Part shown: piece after piece, positions 28,159 to 37,875 of the stretch | Layout: every line of letters begins with the position of its first letter | Numbering within the stretch: position 1 is the first letter of the stretch | Source: Acidiferrobacterales bacterium | GTDB taxonomy: Bacteria; Pseudomonadota; Gammaproteobacteria; Acidiferrobacterales; SZUA-150 | Direction of reading: 5' to 3' | NCBI GenBank assembly: GCA_947258385.1 | Contig: CAMYII010000017.1 | Coordinates: forward strand, 1 to 61,901 | DNA length: 61,901 nt | Notes under the pieces: model-generated | The model's database searches: none | What the model was told of the DNA's origin: nothing | The model's input: only the letters and a program-made list of their open reading frames with translations | Program-made: the position numbers and the translations under genes

Positions 28159-28192
28159 GCACTGTTGGTGGGCGCCCGCACAAAAACAGTGC
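28159..28192 (+). promoter_or_regulatory. NtrC-like enhancer sites
   Basis: GCACAAAAACAGTGC (28178-28192) fits the GCAC-N7-GTGC dyad of NtrC sites. A second, one-mismatch copy GCACTGTTGGTGGGC starts 19 bases earlier (28159-28173). They lie about 100-130 bases upstream of the sigma-54-type promoter, a normal enhancer distance. Confidence 0.55.
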
Positions 28193-28289
28193 AACAGCCC
28201 TTGGAGGCCGTTCCAAGGTGGTGCAAGCAAGGCCATCCATGAGTCGAAAAAACAGGTTAACCGACTGTTTCTATTGCGTAAGGTATTTG

Positions 28290-28305
28290 TGGCATGGCTT
28301 CTGCT
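28290..28305 (+). promoter_or_regulatory. Sigma-54-type promoter for the porin-P-II-AmtB operon
   Basis: TGGCATGGCTTCTGCT carries the invariant GG (28291-28292) and GC (28303-28304) with the exact 10-base spacing of -24/-12 promoters; the only clear deviations are T for C at TGGCAc and C for T before TGC. It points toward the porin start at 28389. The surrounding 27922-28388 gap holds no gene. Confidence 0.65.
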
Positions 28306-28388
28306 ATAGAGCGGGGCACAGGAAGGCTTTGGAGTCTCAATTCAGGGAGGACGCATCCCGCAAATTCAATGCTTACGAGGAGCTAACA

Positions 28389-29162
28389 ATGAAACACCTT
28401 ACGAAAGTCCTGCCCATGCTTGGTCTGGTCGCGACCGTGTCCTACGTCGGGAAGGCCGCGGCCGATTTTACCGCCAACGCGGCGGCGACCAGCGATTATG
28501 TCTGGCGCGGCACCACGCAGACCGACGGCAACGCCGCCATTCAGGGTGGCATCGATTACTCGATGCCGTTCGGCGTCTATGTCGGTGCCTGGACATCCAA
28601 CACCGATTTTGTCGCTGATGAAAACGATGGTAACTACCTCAAGTCCTATGAGCTCGATCTCTACGCCGGCTATGCCTTCGAGCTCGGTCCGGTGGCGATT
28701 GACATCGGCTATGTTGGCTACCTGTACCCACAGACCAAAGGTAACCCCACTGACCCTGCAGATGACGGAGATATTGATTTTAACGAGGGCTACCTCGGCG
28801 TCGGTTTTGATGTGGGCAAGACCAGCTGGCTGGTCCAGGCCAATTACAGCAGCGATGTCTTTGCGACGGGTCAAGACGGCCTGTATCTGGAGCTCGGCCT
28901 CGACATCCCCATCAAGGACGACCTGGTTCTTGCGTTTCATGTCGGCGACTACGATTTCGATGTCGATGACCCGGCTGACCCCGATTTTCCCGGTTTCGAG
29001 GACTACATGGACTATAGCGTGAGCCTGACCAAGGGTGATTTCACGTTTACCTATAGCGACACCGACCTTGAGTCAGACGATGCAAAGGGCCTGGACTTCG
29101 GCGACAACGACGACGGCAAGGTCTACATCACCTGGTCCAAGGAGTGGGATCTGCTGAAATAG
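28389..29162 (+). CDS. TorF family putative porin
   Basis: 257 residues. Signal peptide from MKHLTKVLPMLGLVATVS to about KAAA; mature protein begins DFTANAAATSDYVWRGTTQT, the family opening. Alternating amphipathic strands rich in Tyr/Asp/Gly follow (YVGAWTSNTDF, FTYSDTDLES), ending in an aromatic-containing WSKEWDLLK. The start was placed at 28389 by GAGGAG 8 bases upstream and the signal peptide. Porins of this family are often coded directly before P-II/AmtB, suggesting an outer-membrane route for ammonium or another nitrogen compound (inference). Transcribed from the sigma-54-type promoter. Confidence 0.92.
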   Translation: MKHLTKVLPMLGLVATVSYVGKAAADFTANAAATSDYVWRGTTQTDGNAAIQGGIDYSMPFGVYVGAWTSNTDFVADENDGNYLKSYELDLYAGYAFELGPVAIDIGYVGYLYPQTKGNPTDPADDGDIDFNEGYLGVGFDVGKTSWLVQANYSSDVFATGQDGLYLELGLDIPIKDDLVLAFHVGDYDFDVDDPADPDFPGFEDYMDYSVSLTKGDFTFTYSDTDLESDDAKGLDFGDNDDGKVYITWSKEWDLLK

Positions 29163-29206
29163 CGCCCGCTGTTTCGCGTCCTGAAAATTCAATAGGAGAG
29201 ATGTAA

Positions 29207-29545
<339 letters not shown>

Positions 29546-29562
29546 TCGTGGGAGAACAAATC

Positions 29563-30867
<1,305 letters not shown>

Positions 30868-30937
30868 TCCTGGAGTTCGGCCCGCCCTTGCCCTCCGTGG
30901 GCAGGCCGGTTATTCGTGCAAGCAGGCACAAGGAATC

Positions 30938-30966
30938 ACGGGCGCCTTTATGGCGCCCGTTTTTTT
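30938..30966 (+). terminator. Rho-independent terminator after amtB
   Basis: A 9-bp perfect stem (ACGGGCGCC / GGCGCCCGT) with loop TTTAT is followed by six T residues, about 70 bases past the amtB stop. Confidence 0.92.
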
Positions 30967-31038
30967 GGCTTTATGATCTTCTATGCGGGAAGCGCTGGCC
31001 GCCTTAGGCAGCGCCCTCGCCTCGTCGACGGCATCGTC

Positions 31039-31263
31039 CTAGAGTTTGTCATGGCTGCCGTCACAAAAGGGTTGATCGCCGGTGGTTTTGCACACGCACA
31101 GACTGACGGTGCGTTTCTCGGTGATGGCAAATTCCACGGGCGTACTGTCACTGCCCTCATGGGAGCCGTCACAGAAGGGCTGATTCTTTGATTTGCCGCA
31201 CGCGCACCACCAGTAGGTACCCGCTTCCAGCTCCATGGTAATCGGTGAAATCTTCCCGCTCAT
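31039..31263 (-). CDS. CDGSH iron-sulfur domain protein (two CDGSH units)
   Basis: About 73 residues. Two consecutive CDGSH [2Fe-2S] motifs: CACGKSKNQPFCDGSH and CVCKTTGDQPFCDGSH, each a CxC...C...H ligand set, so it should hold two 2Fe-2S clusters with 3Cys-1His ligation. No signal peptide; cytoplasmic. Start at 31263 (MSGKISP) chosen for GGAGAGG 5 bases upstream; the longer frame (31284) lacks one. Function of bacterial two-CDGSH proteins is not settled; electron or cluster transfer is a possibility. Monocistronic by context. Confidence 0.88.
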   Translation of the reverse strand: MSGKISPITMELEAGTYWWCACGKSKNQPFCDGSHEGSDSTPVEFAITEKRTVSLCVCKTTGDQPFCDGSHDKL

Positions 31264-31344
31264 AAATACCTCTCCAATGATCAATGGGTTCCAGGCAAAT
31301 ATTATAGAACCTATCTAAAAATACCTTCCCGCCCCGGCGCGGTG

Positions 31345-31452
31345 GAGCAAACGCAGAGGTCGCGGAGGCGCAAAGTACGCGAAGAAAGCAAAAACGCCTT
31401 ATTTTGAAGTATTCTCTGCGTCCTCTGCGCCTTGGCGTTCTTCGCGTTGCTT
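31345..31452. repeat. Imperfect palindromic repeat rich in CGCAGAGG
   Basis: The left arm (31345-31386) is built of CGCAGAGG/CGCGGAGG/CGCAAAG units and the right arm (31412-31452) of the complementary CTCTGCG/CCTCTGCGCC units, separated by about 25 AT-rich bases. Both arms reduce to the same unit, so the whole can fold back on itself. It resembles dispersed palindromic repeats seen in many environmental proteobacterial genomes. No gene lies in 31264-31498. Confidence 0.65.
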
Positions 31453-31498
31453 CCAGGGCGTGAGGAGGTGCTGAGCAAGTTTGATTTTGAGACAGATT

Positions 31499-33853
31499 CT
31501 AGTCCCGATGTTTATACGCCTTGCCTTTTTTCGGTTCAACCGTGACACGGTTTAACCCCGGTCCCGGTTTGGCGATGTGGTTGCCCTGCACATAATCGAC
31601 CCCGATGTCGATCAGGATATCCAGTATCTGCTGTGACTGCACGAATTCCGCGACCGTCTCGAGGCCGAGCTCATGGGCGATCTGCACCATGGAGCGGACG
31701 AAGATCTGATCTTCACGGTTCTTGTCGAGGTGGTGGATAAAACTCCCGTCCACTTTGATCTGGTCCACGGGCAGGTGCTTGAGATAAGAGAACGAAGAGT
31801 AGCCCGCGCCGAAGTCGTCCAGCGAGAATTTGAACCCCTGTTTTTTCATGCGCGAGAGAAAGCTCTCGGCCTTGGCGATCTCCAATATGGCAGCGGTTTC
31901 CGTGATCTCAAACACGATACGCCCGGGGCTTACCCCGCTGTCGACCACCTGTTGCTGAAAGTAATCGCAGTAATCCGGAATTCCAAGCGAGCGGCCCGAG
32001 AGATTCACCGAAATACAGCAATTCTCGTTGCCGGGTTGGGCCAGGGTCTTCAGCACATTGCTCAAGACCCATTTGTCGATTTCACACACCTGCCCGGTGT
32101 GTTCGGCGGTATCGATGAACTGGCTGGCGCAGTAGATATTGCCCTCGGCGTCTGTCAGCCTGAGAAGGGCCTCGAAATAATACGTTTCCTTATTCTCCGG
32201 CAGCGGTGCAATGACCTGGAAATCGAGGAACAGCCGGCCTTTTTCGAGCGCATCCTGTATGACGGTCTGCCAGTTGACGCGCTGCCGCATGGTCTCCAGG
32301 ACCGTGTCCGAGGCCTGGTACACATGATAGCGGTTGTGGCCCAGGGACTTGGCGTGAATCATGGCGCTGTGGGCATGGGCGAGAAGCGTTTCGTTGTCGA
32401 GCCCGCCGTCGGGGTAAGAACAGATACCGATGCCGGCAAATAACCGTACGGCCTTCTCACCGATGGCGAGCGGCGTGGTTTCGATGGTATTGATAATGCG
32501 TTTGGCGAGCAATCTCCCGCGGTCCGGCCCACATCCCCTTAAGATCACGCCGAATTCATCGCCGCCCAGTCTTGCGAGCAGCGCGCCCTCATTGAGCTGC
32601 GTGAACAGCATGTCGGCGACGAGACGCAACAGGGAGTCGCCGGCAATGTGGCCATGGGTGTCGTTGATCAGCTTGAAGCCGTCGAGATCGATAAACAAAA
32701 TGGTTGCGGGCGTCCCCGAGTAAGATGAAAGCTTGATTTCATTGTCGAGGAGCTTGATGAATTTCTGACGATCAAATAACCCTGTCAGCGCGTCGCGTTC
32801 GGCGAGATAGACCAGCCTTGATTCGTCTTCTTTGCGGCGGGTGATGTCGCGCGTCACGCCGCGATATCCGGTCAGCCGGCCGATCTGGTCAATGATCGGG
32901 GTCCCATTGACCTCGAAGGTCACGCCGTTGCCGCCTTTGCGCGAGGCGCGGTATTCGAATCCATAGAATGGCTTGCGTTCCTTTTTGAGTTCCTCGAAGA
33001 CACCCTGAAGTCGTCTACGGTCGTCCCGCCCCATAAATTCGAATGCCTTTCGCCCGACCACTTCGTCGGGCGAATAACCCAGCAGCGATTCAACCTGCTG
33101 TGAGGCATAGGTATAGCGCCCGTCGAGATCAGCCTCCCACAACCAATCGCTGATATTCTCCGCCATGTCCCGAAACCGCCTGTTGCCCCGGTTGAGCTCT
33201 TCCAGGTTATGCTGCAGCCGGGAGGCTATTTCATTGACATTTCTTGCCAGCTCCGCGACCTTGTCGCCGCCGGACTCAGGCAGCTTGGCGCCGTAGTCGC
33301 CGGCGGCGATGGCCGCTGCTCCCTTTGAAAGCGAACGCAGGTCACGGGTCAGCAGCCACCAGAGCGCGAGCGCCATCAAGGCAAGAAGCATCATTGCCGG
33401 AATGACGAAGACGACATCCCATCGCGTCTGGGGCGTTATCGCGGCCAGGGCATCCGTCCGTGAGATCTCCAGCTGCACGTTTCCCGGCAGTTCCTTCGCG
33501 GCGTCGATGTCGTGTTCGCCGGCGACGGTCAGGCCGGGATCGGTTCTCCGGCCGGCGGCGGCCAGCACCGATCCATTGGCGTCGGTGATCGAGACGTGGT
33601 CGAGGTTGTATTCACCAATGAGCGCATCGGCCAAGGTCTGCAGACGCTCGATATCGAGCGCCGGTAGCGGCTCGATCGCCGAAGCTGCGATCAATTTGGC
33701 GGTGGCCGTGGCTTGCGCGGCCAGCGTTTGATCGCTGTGCGTTCGCGCATGGGGCAGATGGGAAATCCATAACAGGCCGAGAAGCAGGATCTCGGCGAGG
33801 GCAATGACAATCGCGACCTGATAGCGCTGAGAGATCCTCATCGTCGGGAGCAT
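31499..33853 (-). CDS. Membrane GGDEF/EAL protein (c-di-GMP turnover)
   Basis: About 784 residues from ATG 33853. Two N-terminal membrane helices flank a periplasmic segment of about 120 residues; HAMP (LARNVNEIASRLQ region), PAS (SDWLWEADLDGRYTYAS), GGDEF and EAL follow. The GGDEF signature is intact (RLGGDEFGVI) with no RxxD inhibitory site before it. The EAL domain keeps the catalytic set: FEALLRL, SVNLSGRSL, FEITETAA, DDFGAGYSS, QIKVDGSF, VAEFVQ and YVQGNHIA, so both synthase and phosphodiesterase activity are possible. It may influence type IV pilus or biofilm behaviour; that is inference. Upstream in-frame starts to 34051 add an Arg-rich tail. Confidence 0.92.
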   Translation of the reverse strand: MLPTMRISQRYQVAIVIALAEILLLGLLWISHLPHARTHSDQTLAAQATATAKLIAASAIEPLPALDIERLQTLADALIGEYNLDHVSITDANGSVLAAAGRRTDPGLTVAGEHDIDAAKELPGNVQLEISRTDALAAITPQTRWDVVFVIPAMMLLALMALALWWLLTRDLRSLSKGAAAIAAGDYGAKLPESGGDKVAELARNVNEIASRLQHNLEELNRGNRRFRDMAENISDWLWEADLDGRYTYASQQVESLLGYSPDEVVGRKAFEFMGRDDRRRLQGVFEELKKERKPFYGFEYRASRKGGNGVTFEVNGTPIIDQIGRLTGYRGVTRDITRRKEDESRLVYLAERDALTGLFDRQKFIKLLDNEIKLSSYSGTPATILFIDLDGFKLINDTHGHIAGDSLLRLVADMLFTQLNEGALLARLGGDEFGVILRGCGPDRGRLLAKRIINTIETTPLAIGEKAVRLFAGIGICSYPDGGLDNETLLAHAHSAMIHAKSLGHNRYHVYQASDTVLETMRQRVNWQTVIQDALEKGRLFLDFQVIAPLPENKETYYFEALLRLTDAEGNIYCASQFIDTAEHTGQVCEIDKWVLSNVLKTLAQPGNENCCISVNLSGRSLGIPDYCDYFQQQVVDSGVSPGRIVFEITETAAILEIAKAESFLSRMKKQGFKFSLDDFGAGYSSFSYLKHLPVDQIKVDGSFIHHLDKNREDQIFVRSMVQIAHELGLETVAEFVQSQQILDILIDIGVDYVQGNHIAKPGPGLNRVTVEPKKGKAYKHRD

Positions 33854-34251
33854 TGAGCGGAGTTGAGCCCGGCGACGGCGCGGGCGACGGCCGCGGCTGG
33901 CCGGGGACCGGCGGCAGGCCGATGAAGTTTGTACACGTTGTCCGCGTGAAACGGGAAACGGCACAAGCGCATTTGTTCTCCTGTTTGCCCGCTTCCCTGC
34001 CTGTTGGCTTAGGTCTTGGTGTTGTTGTGCGCCAATCTGTATTGTTGGCAATGGTTCTTATTCACAAACGTCGGCGCGTAATGTATCAGCAATGACGTAA
34101 TTAGCACAACATATTAGCCTTTTTTCTTACAACATTATCACAACATACTGATTGCTGGTCTTTTACTGCGCCACTTTCAGTCGGTCAGCGCGGTATCACC
34201 GGGCGCCGCGCGGCCCACCATTGGTCCGCGTGCGCCATCGGCCGGTCGTTT

Positions 34252-35109
34252 TTATTGTTTCGCCAGCGCCTCGGCAATCGATTGCGGCAGGACGGCGGCC
34301 GCCGCATGGACGGCCGCGTTGTAATAGCGTGTGCTAAACGGCCGTTGGCGCGCCGCGGTCTGGCGAAGACCCTGGGGCGTGGCGTGCTTGCAGGCCATCG
34401 TGGTGCTCCACCAGCCGGAAGGGTAGCTGCATTGGGGAAAATGCAGGGTGGTGATGTCGTGGAAGCCGGTCTCGCGCATGGCCGCGTGCATGCGCTTTAA
34501 GATGTTGAGATGGAACAGCGGTGATTCGCTCTGGGCCATCAGGATGCCCTCGGCCGTCAGGGCCCGGCGGCAGGCCCCGTAAAATGGCTCGGAAAACAGA
34601 CCCGCAGCGGGGCCAATCGGGTCGGTGGAGTCGATGATGATGACATCGTAGCTCGCCGGATCGGCCGCGGCGACCCAGCGAATGCCGTCGGTGAAACGAA
34701 ATCGCGCCCGTGGATCGTTATTCGACTCGCACAACTCGGGAAAGTATTTCTCGGCCGCCCGGGTCACTTGTTCGTCGATCTCCACTTGTTCGGCGAGCTC
34801 GACGCCGCCGTGTTTTAGTACTTCGCGCAGGCTGCCGCAATCCCCGCCGCCTATGATGAGCACCCGTTTCGGGTCTGGGTGCGAAAACAGCGCGGGGTGG
34901 GTGATCATCTCGTGGTAAATGAAATTGTCCCGGTCCGTCAGCATGATCAGCCCGTCCAGGGTCATCAATGTGCCAAAATGCCTGGTCTCATAGATCTCGA
35001 GCAGTTGAAAAGGGGTCCGTTCCTCATGGATTTTGTCCTTGAGCTCCAGGGAAAAGGCGGAGCCGCCTTCAGCACAAATTTCCGTGAACCAATTCTCATT
35101 AAGCGCCAT
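34252..35109 (-). CDS. speE: Polyamine aminopropyltransferase (spermidine synthase)
   Basis: 285 residues. Transfers an aminopropyl group from decarboxylated SAM to putrescine. Visible: TLDGLIMLTDRDNFIYHEMITH, the cofactor loop VLIIGGGDCGSLREVLKHG (Cys for the more usual Gly of GGGDGG), IIIDSTDPIGPA with the catalytic Asp, and CSYPSGWWSTTMA. Start at 35109 chosen for GAGG about 8 bases upstream. It is divergent from speA, which makes agmatine; agmatinase or ureohydrolase and SAM decarboxylase are not in the window. Confidence 0.94.
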   Translation of the reverse strand: MALNENWFTEICAEGGSAFSLELKDKIHEERTPFQLLEIYETRHFGTLMTLDGLIMLTDRDNFIYHEMITHPALFSHPDPKRVLIIGGGDCGSLREVLKHGGVELAEQVEIDEQVTRAAEKYFPELCESNNDPRARFRFTDGIRWVAAADPASYDVIIIDSTDPIGPAAGLFSEPFYGACRRALTAEGILMAQSESPLFHLNILKRMHAAMRETGFHDITTLHFPQCSYPSGWWSTTMACKHATPQGLRQTAARQRPFSTRYYNAAVHAAAAVLPQSIAEALAKQ

Positions 35110-35271
35110 AATCATTGCCTCGGATCAACAGGGCCAAACCGACAGGATACAAGGTGGAAGGTACCAAAAAACAAGATCCGGCAGCCAGGGTTCGGGCAAG
35201 GCTATTGAATTCTTTCTGATTCTGGTTGTTTCGTAATCTATTTATCATTGTTTGCGCCATGAAGACCGCCG

Positions 35272-37173
35272 ATGACTGATTGGACCATCAAGCAGGCGTA
35301 CGAGATGTACAATATCGCCCATTGGGGCGGCGGGTATTTTGACATCAACGATGCCGGCCATTTGCTCGTGCGTCCCACCCACGCCGGCGACGGCCCGGGC
35401 GTTGATCTGTACCGCTTGACGCATGAGATCAAGGCGCAAGGACTGTCGCTGCCGGTGCTGGTGCGATTTTCCGGGATTCTCCGGGACCGCGTCGACACAT
35501 TGTGCAGCGCGTTCGAAAAGGCCATGCAGCAGGACGGATACCGCGGCCAATACACCGCCGTCTATCCGATCAAGGTCAATCAGCAGCGCAGCGTGGTCGA
35601 AGAGATTCTTGCCGGGGGGGGTGGACGCATCGGTTTGGAGGCCGGCAGCAAGCCCGAGCTGCTCGCGGTTCTGGCCCATATTCATGCCAACGGTATTGTC
35701 GTGTGCAATGGCTATAAGGACCGGGAGTACATCCGTCTGGCGCTGATCGGCCAGCGCTTGGGCCACAGGGTCTATATCGTGGTCGAGAAGCCCTCCGAGC
35801 TCGAGCTGATTCTCGATGAGGCCGGGAACCTGGGCGTCATGCCTGTGATCGGCGTGCGCGTGCGGCTGGCCTCGATCGGCGCCGGCAAATGGCAGAATAC
35901 CGGCGGGGAGAAGTCAAAGTTCGGGCTCTCCGCCGCCCAGGTGCTTGCCGTGATCGAGCGGCTGCGCGAGGCGGGCCGGCTCGACATGCTGCGCCTGCTG
36001 CATTTCCATCTGGGTTCGCAGATCGCGAATATCCGCGACATCCAGCGCGGTATGCGCGAATGCGCGCGCTACTACGCCGAGTTACGGCGCCTCGGTGTGA
36101 GCATAGAGTGCGTGGACGTCGGTGGCGGTCTCGGCATCGATTACGAGGGCACGCGTTCCCGCAGCTTTTGTTCCATGAACTACAGCGTGCAGGAATACGC
36201 GAACAATATTGTGCGCGCCATGTGGGAGGTCTGCGAGGCGCAAGGCCTGGACCATCCGGGCATTATCACCGAGTCGGGAAGGGCCATGACCGCCCATCAT
36301 GCGGTATTGATCGCCAATGTCATCGACACCGAGCAGGCGCCGGACCCGCACGACATCGCCCCACCCCACGACGACGAGCCGATCATTATTTGCGATCTGT
36401 GGCAGGGGTACGACACCCTGCGCCACCGGCCTGCCGAGCAGTCGGTGCTCGAGGCCTATCACGACGCGGCCCACTGGTTGGCGGAGGCGCAAAGCGGGTA
36501 TACCCACGGGGTATTGACGCTGGAGCAACGCGCGCGCATCGAAGAGATCTATTTCGCCACCTGTCATCTGATTCGCCGACGATTGCAGCCCCCGACACGC
36601 GCGCACCGGGAATTGCTGGACGAGCTCAATGAAAAGCTCGCGGACAAATACTTCTGCAACTTCTCGCTGTTTCAATCCATGCCCGACGTGTGGGCGATCA
36701 AGCAGATTTTTCCGGTGATGCCGCTGCACCGCCTGGGCGAGGCCCCCACGCGGCGGGGCGTGCTCCAGGACATTACCTGTGATTCGGACGGGCGGGTCGA
36801 TCAGTACGTGGACGGCGAGGGCCTGGAGTCGAGCCTGCCGCTGCACCCGTTTGAGGCCGCGGAGCCGTACCTGCTGGGTATCTTCCTGCTGGGTGCCTAC
36901 CAGGAAATCCTCGGCGATATGCATAACCTGTTCGGAGACACCGATTCGGTGCACGTGGAGCTCCTGCCGGACGGGGGCTATCGGCTGAGCCAGCCCCTGC
37001 GAGGCGACAGCATCGATGCGGTGTTGCGCTACGTGCATTTCGATCCCGAGCACCTGCTCGCGGCCTATCGCCGCAAGATCGAGGCGGCCGACTGGCTCGA
37101 GGCCCGGGAGCGCGAGGATTACCTGCGGGCCTTGACATCGGGGCTGGACGGTTACACCTATCTACAGCACTGA
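35272..37173 (+). CDS. speA: Biosynthetic arginine decarboxylase
   Basis: 633 residues (E. coli SpeA 658). PLP enzyme of the alanine-racemase fold; converts arginine to agmatine. PLP-binding Lys in YPIKVNQQRSVVEEIL; HFHLGSQIANIRDIQ; CVDVGGGLGIDYEGT (phosphate binding); late active-site CDSDGRVDQY. The sequence opens TDWTIKQAYEMYNIAHWGGGYF (first residues shown: TDWTIKQAYEMYNIAHWG), diagnostic for biosynthetic SpeA. The start lacks a good ribosome-binding site. Together with speE it forms a divergent polyamine pair. Confidence 0.96.
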   Translation: MTDWTIKQAYEMYNIAHWGGGYFDINDAGHLLVRPTHAGDGPGVDLYRLTHEIKAQGLSLPVLVRFSGILRDRVDTLCSAFEKAMQQDGYRGQYTAVYPIKVNQQRSVVEEILAGGGGRIGLEAGSKPELLAVLAHIHANGIVVCNGYKDREYIRLALIGQRLGHRVYIVVEKPSELELILDEAGNLGVMPVIGVRVRLASIGAGKWQNTGGEKSKFGLSAAQVLAVIERLREAGRLDMLRLLHFHLGSQIANIRDIQRGMRECARYYAELRRLGVSIECVDVGGGLGIDYEGTRSRSFCSMNYSVQEYANNIVRAMWEVCEAQGLDHPGIITESGRAMTAHHAVLIANVIDTEQAPDPHDIAPPHDDEPIIICDLWQGYDTLRHRPAEQSVLEAYHDAAHWLAEAQSGYTHGVLTLEQRARIEEIYFATCHLIRRRLQPPTRAHRELLDELNEKLADKYFCNFSLFQSMPDVWAIKQIFPVMPLHRLGEAPTRRGVLQDITCDSDGRVDQYVDGEGLESSLPLHPFEAAEPYLLGIFLLGAYQEILGDMHNLFGDTDSVHVELLPDGGYRLSQPLRGDSIDAVLRYVHFDPEHLLAAYRRKIEAADWLEAREREDYLRALTSGLDGYTYLQH

Positions 37174-37183
37174 TCCGACGTCG

Positions 37184-37219
37184 CGGGCCGAAGCGCTGCG
37201 AGCGCGGCTGCTCGGCCCG
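37184..37219. terminator. Hairpin between speA and the SPOR gene
   Basis: CGGGCCGA (37184-37191) pairs with TCGGCCCG (37212-37219), with a partly pairing GC-rich interior, 11 bases past the speA stop. Followed by a short T-rich stretch. Likely terminator of speA, possibly of the convergent SPOR gene as well. Confidence 0.6.
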
Positions 37220-37265
37220 GATTCTTTCAATTTTGAGCGTCGTCGCCGACCCGGCGGCGCGATGC

Positions 37266-37868
37266 TCAGTCGTCGGCCGTGTTCCTGACCTGCAGGCGCA
37301 GCGCCTTGATGCCGAGCTCCCGCAGCCGCCCGTCGGCCGCGTCGAGTTTTTCGAGTCTCGCATAGGGCCCCAGACGCACGCGGTGGAATTCTCCCCTGCC
37401 CTCGATTGCGACCTTCTGAATGCCCGCCTGCAGGCCGCTTAAGGCAAGGCTGGCCTTGAGGCGGTCGGCGTCCTCGAAATTGGCGAACGAACCGGCCTGC
37501 AGAACGTAGCGCACATCGCGGCCTTGTTTGCCGAGCTCCCCGTGGGCGCTGGTCCCGGGCTCGGGGACGACGCTCTCAATCTCCGGCAGGATGGTGTAGA
37601 AATCGTACGTCGGCTTGCCGGGCGCGACGGGCGGGCTCGCGGGCCCTTTTTGCGGTGGGGGTCTGCTGGCGCTTTTATGCGCGCTGTCGAGCGCGTGGCG
37701 CAGGCCGCTGTCCGGGGACGTCGCGCGGCTGATCACGAACTGGACCAGGACCGCCAGCGCCAGTCCGCCCAACAGACCGATGCCGATGAGCCCCCAGTTC
37801 GGCAGGCGCTTGGTTTTGCGGCGCCGGGTGGCGGAGGCCTTGCGCTTCTTGCGTTTCTTGGCGGCCAC
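37266..37868 (-). CDS. SPOR domain cell-division-type protein
   Basis: 200 residues. Very basic cytoplasmic N terminus (AAKKRKKRKASATRRRKTKR), one membrane helix (about 25-47), a Pro/Ser-rich periplasmic linker containing YDFYTILPEIE, and a C-terminal SPOR domain (YVLQAGSFANFEDADRLKASL to the end). SPOR domains bind denuded septal peptidoglycan. Layout matches the FtsN-like proteins encoded next to argS in many Gammaproteobacteria. It begins 7 bases after the argS stop and is probably co-transcribed. FtsN itself is not certain because the essential FtsN motif cannot be judged here. Confidence 0.88.
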   Translation of the reverse strand: MAAKKRKKRKASATRRRKTKRLPNWGLIGIGLLGGLALAVLVQFVISRATSPDSGLRHALDSAHKSASRPPPQKGPASPPVAPGKPTYDFYTILPEIESVVPEPGTSAHGELGKQGRDVRYVLQAGSFANFEDADRLKASLALSGLQAGIQKVAIEGRGEFHRVRLGPYARLEKLDAADGRLRELGIKALRLQVRNTADD

Positions 37869-37875
37869 GGCGGCG

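Noticed and set aside
34252-35109. GGGDCG in spermidine synthase as a loss-of-function change
   Set aside because: Cys at this position in the cofactor loop is, as far as I recall, seen in functional homologues; the other catalytic residues are intact.
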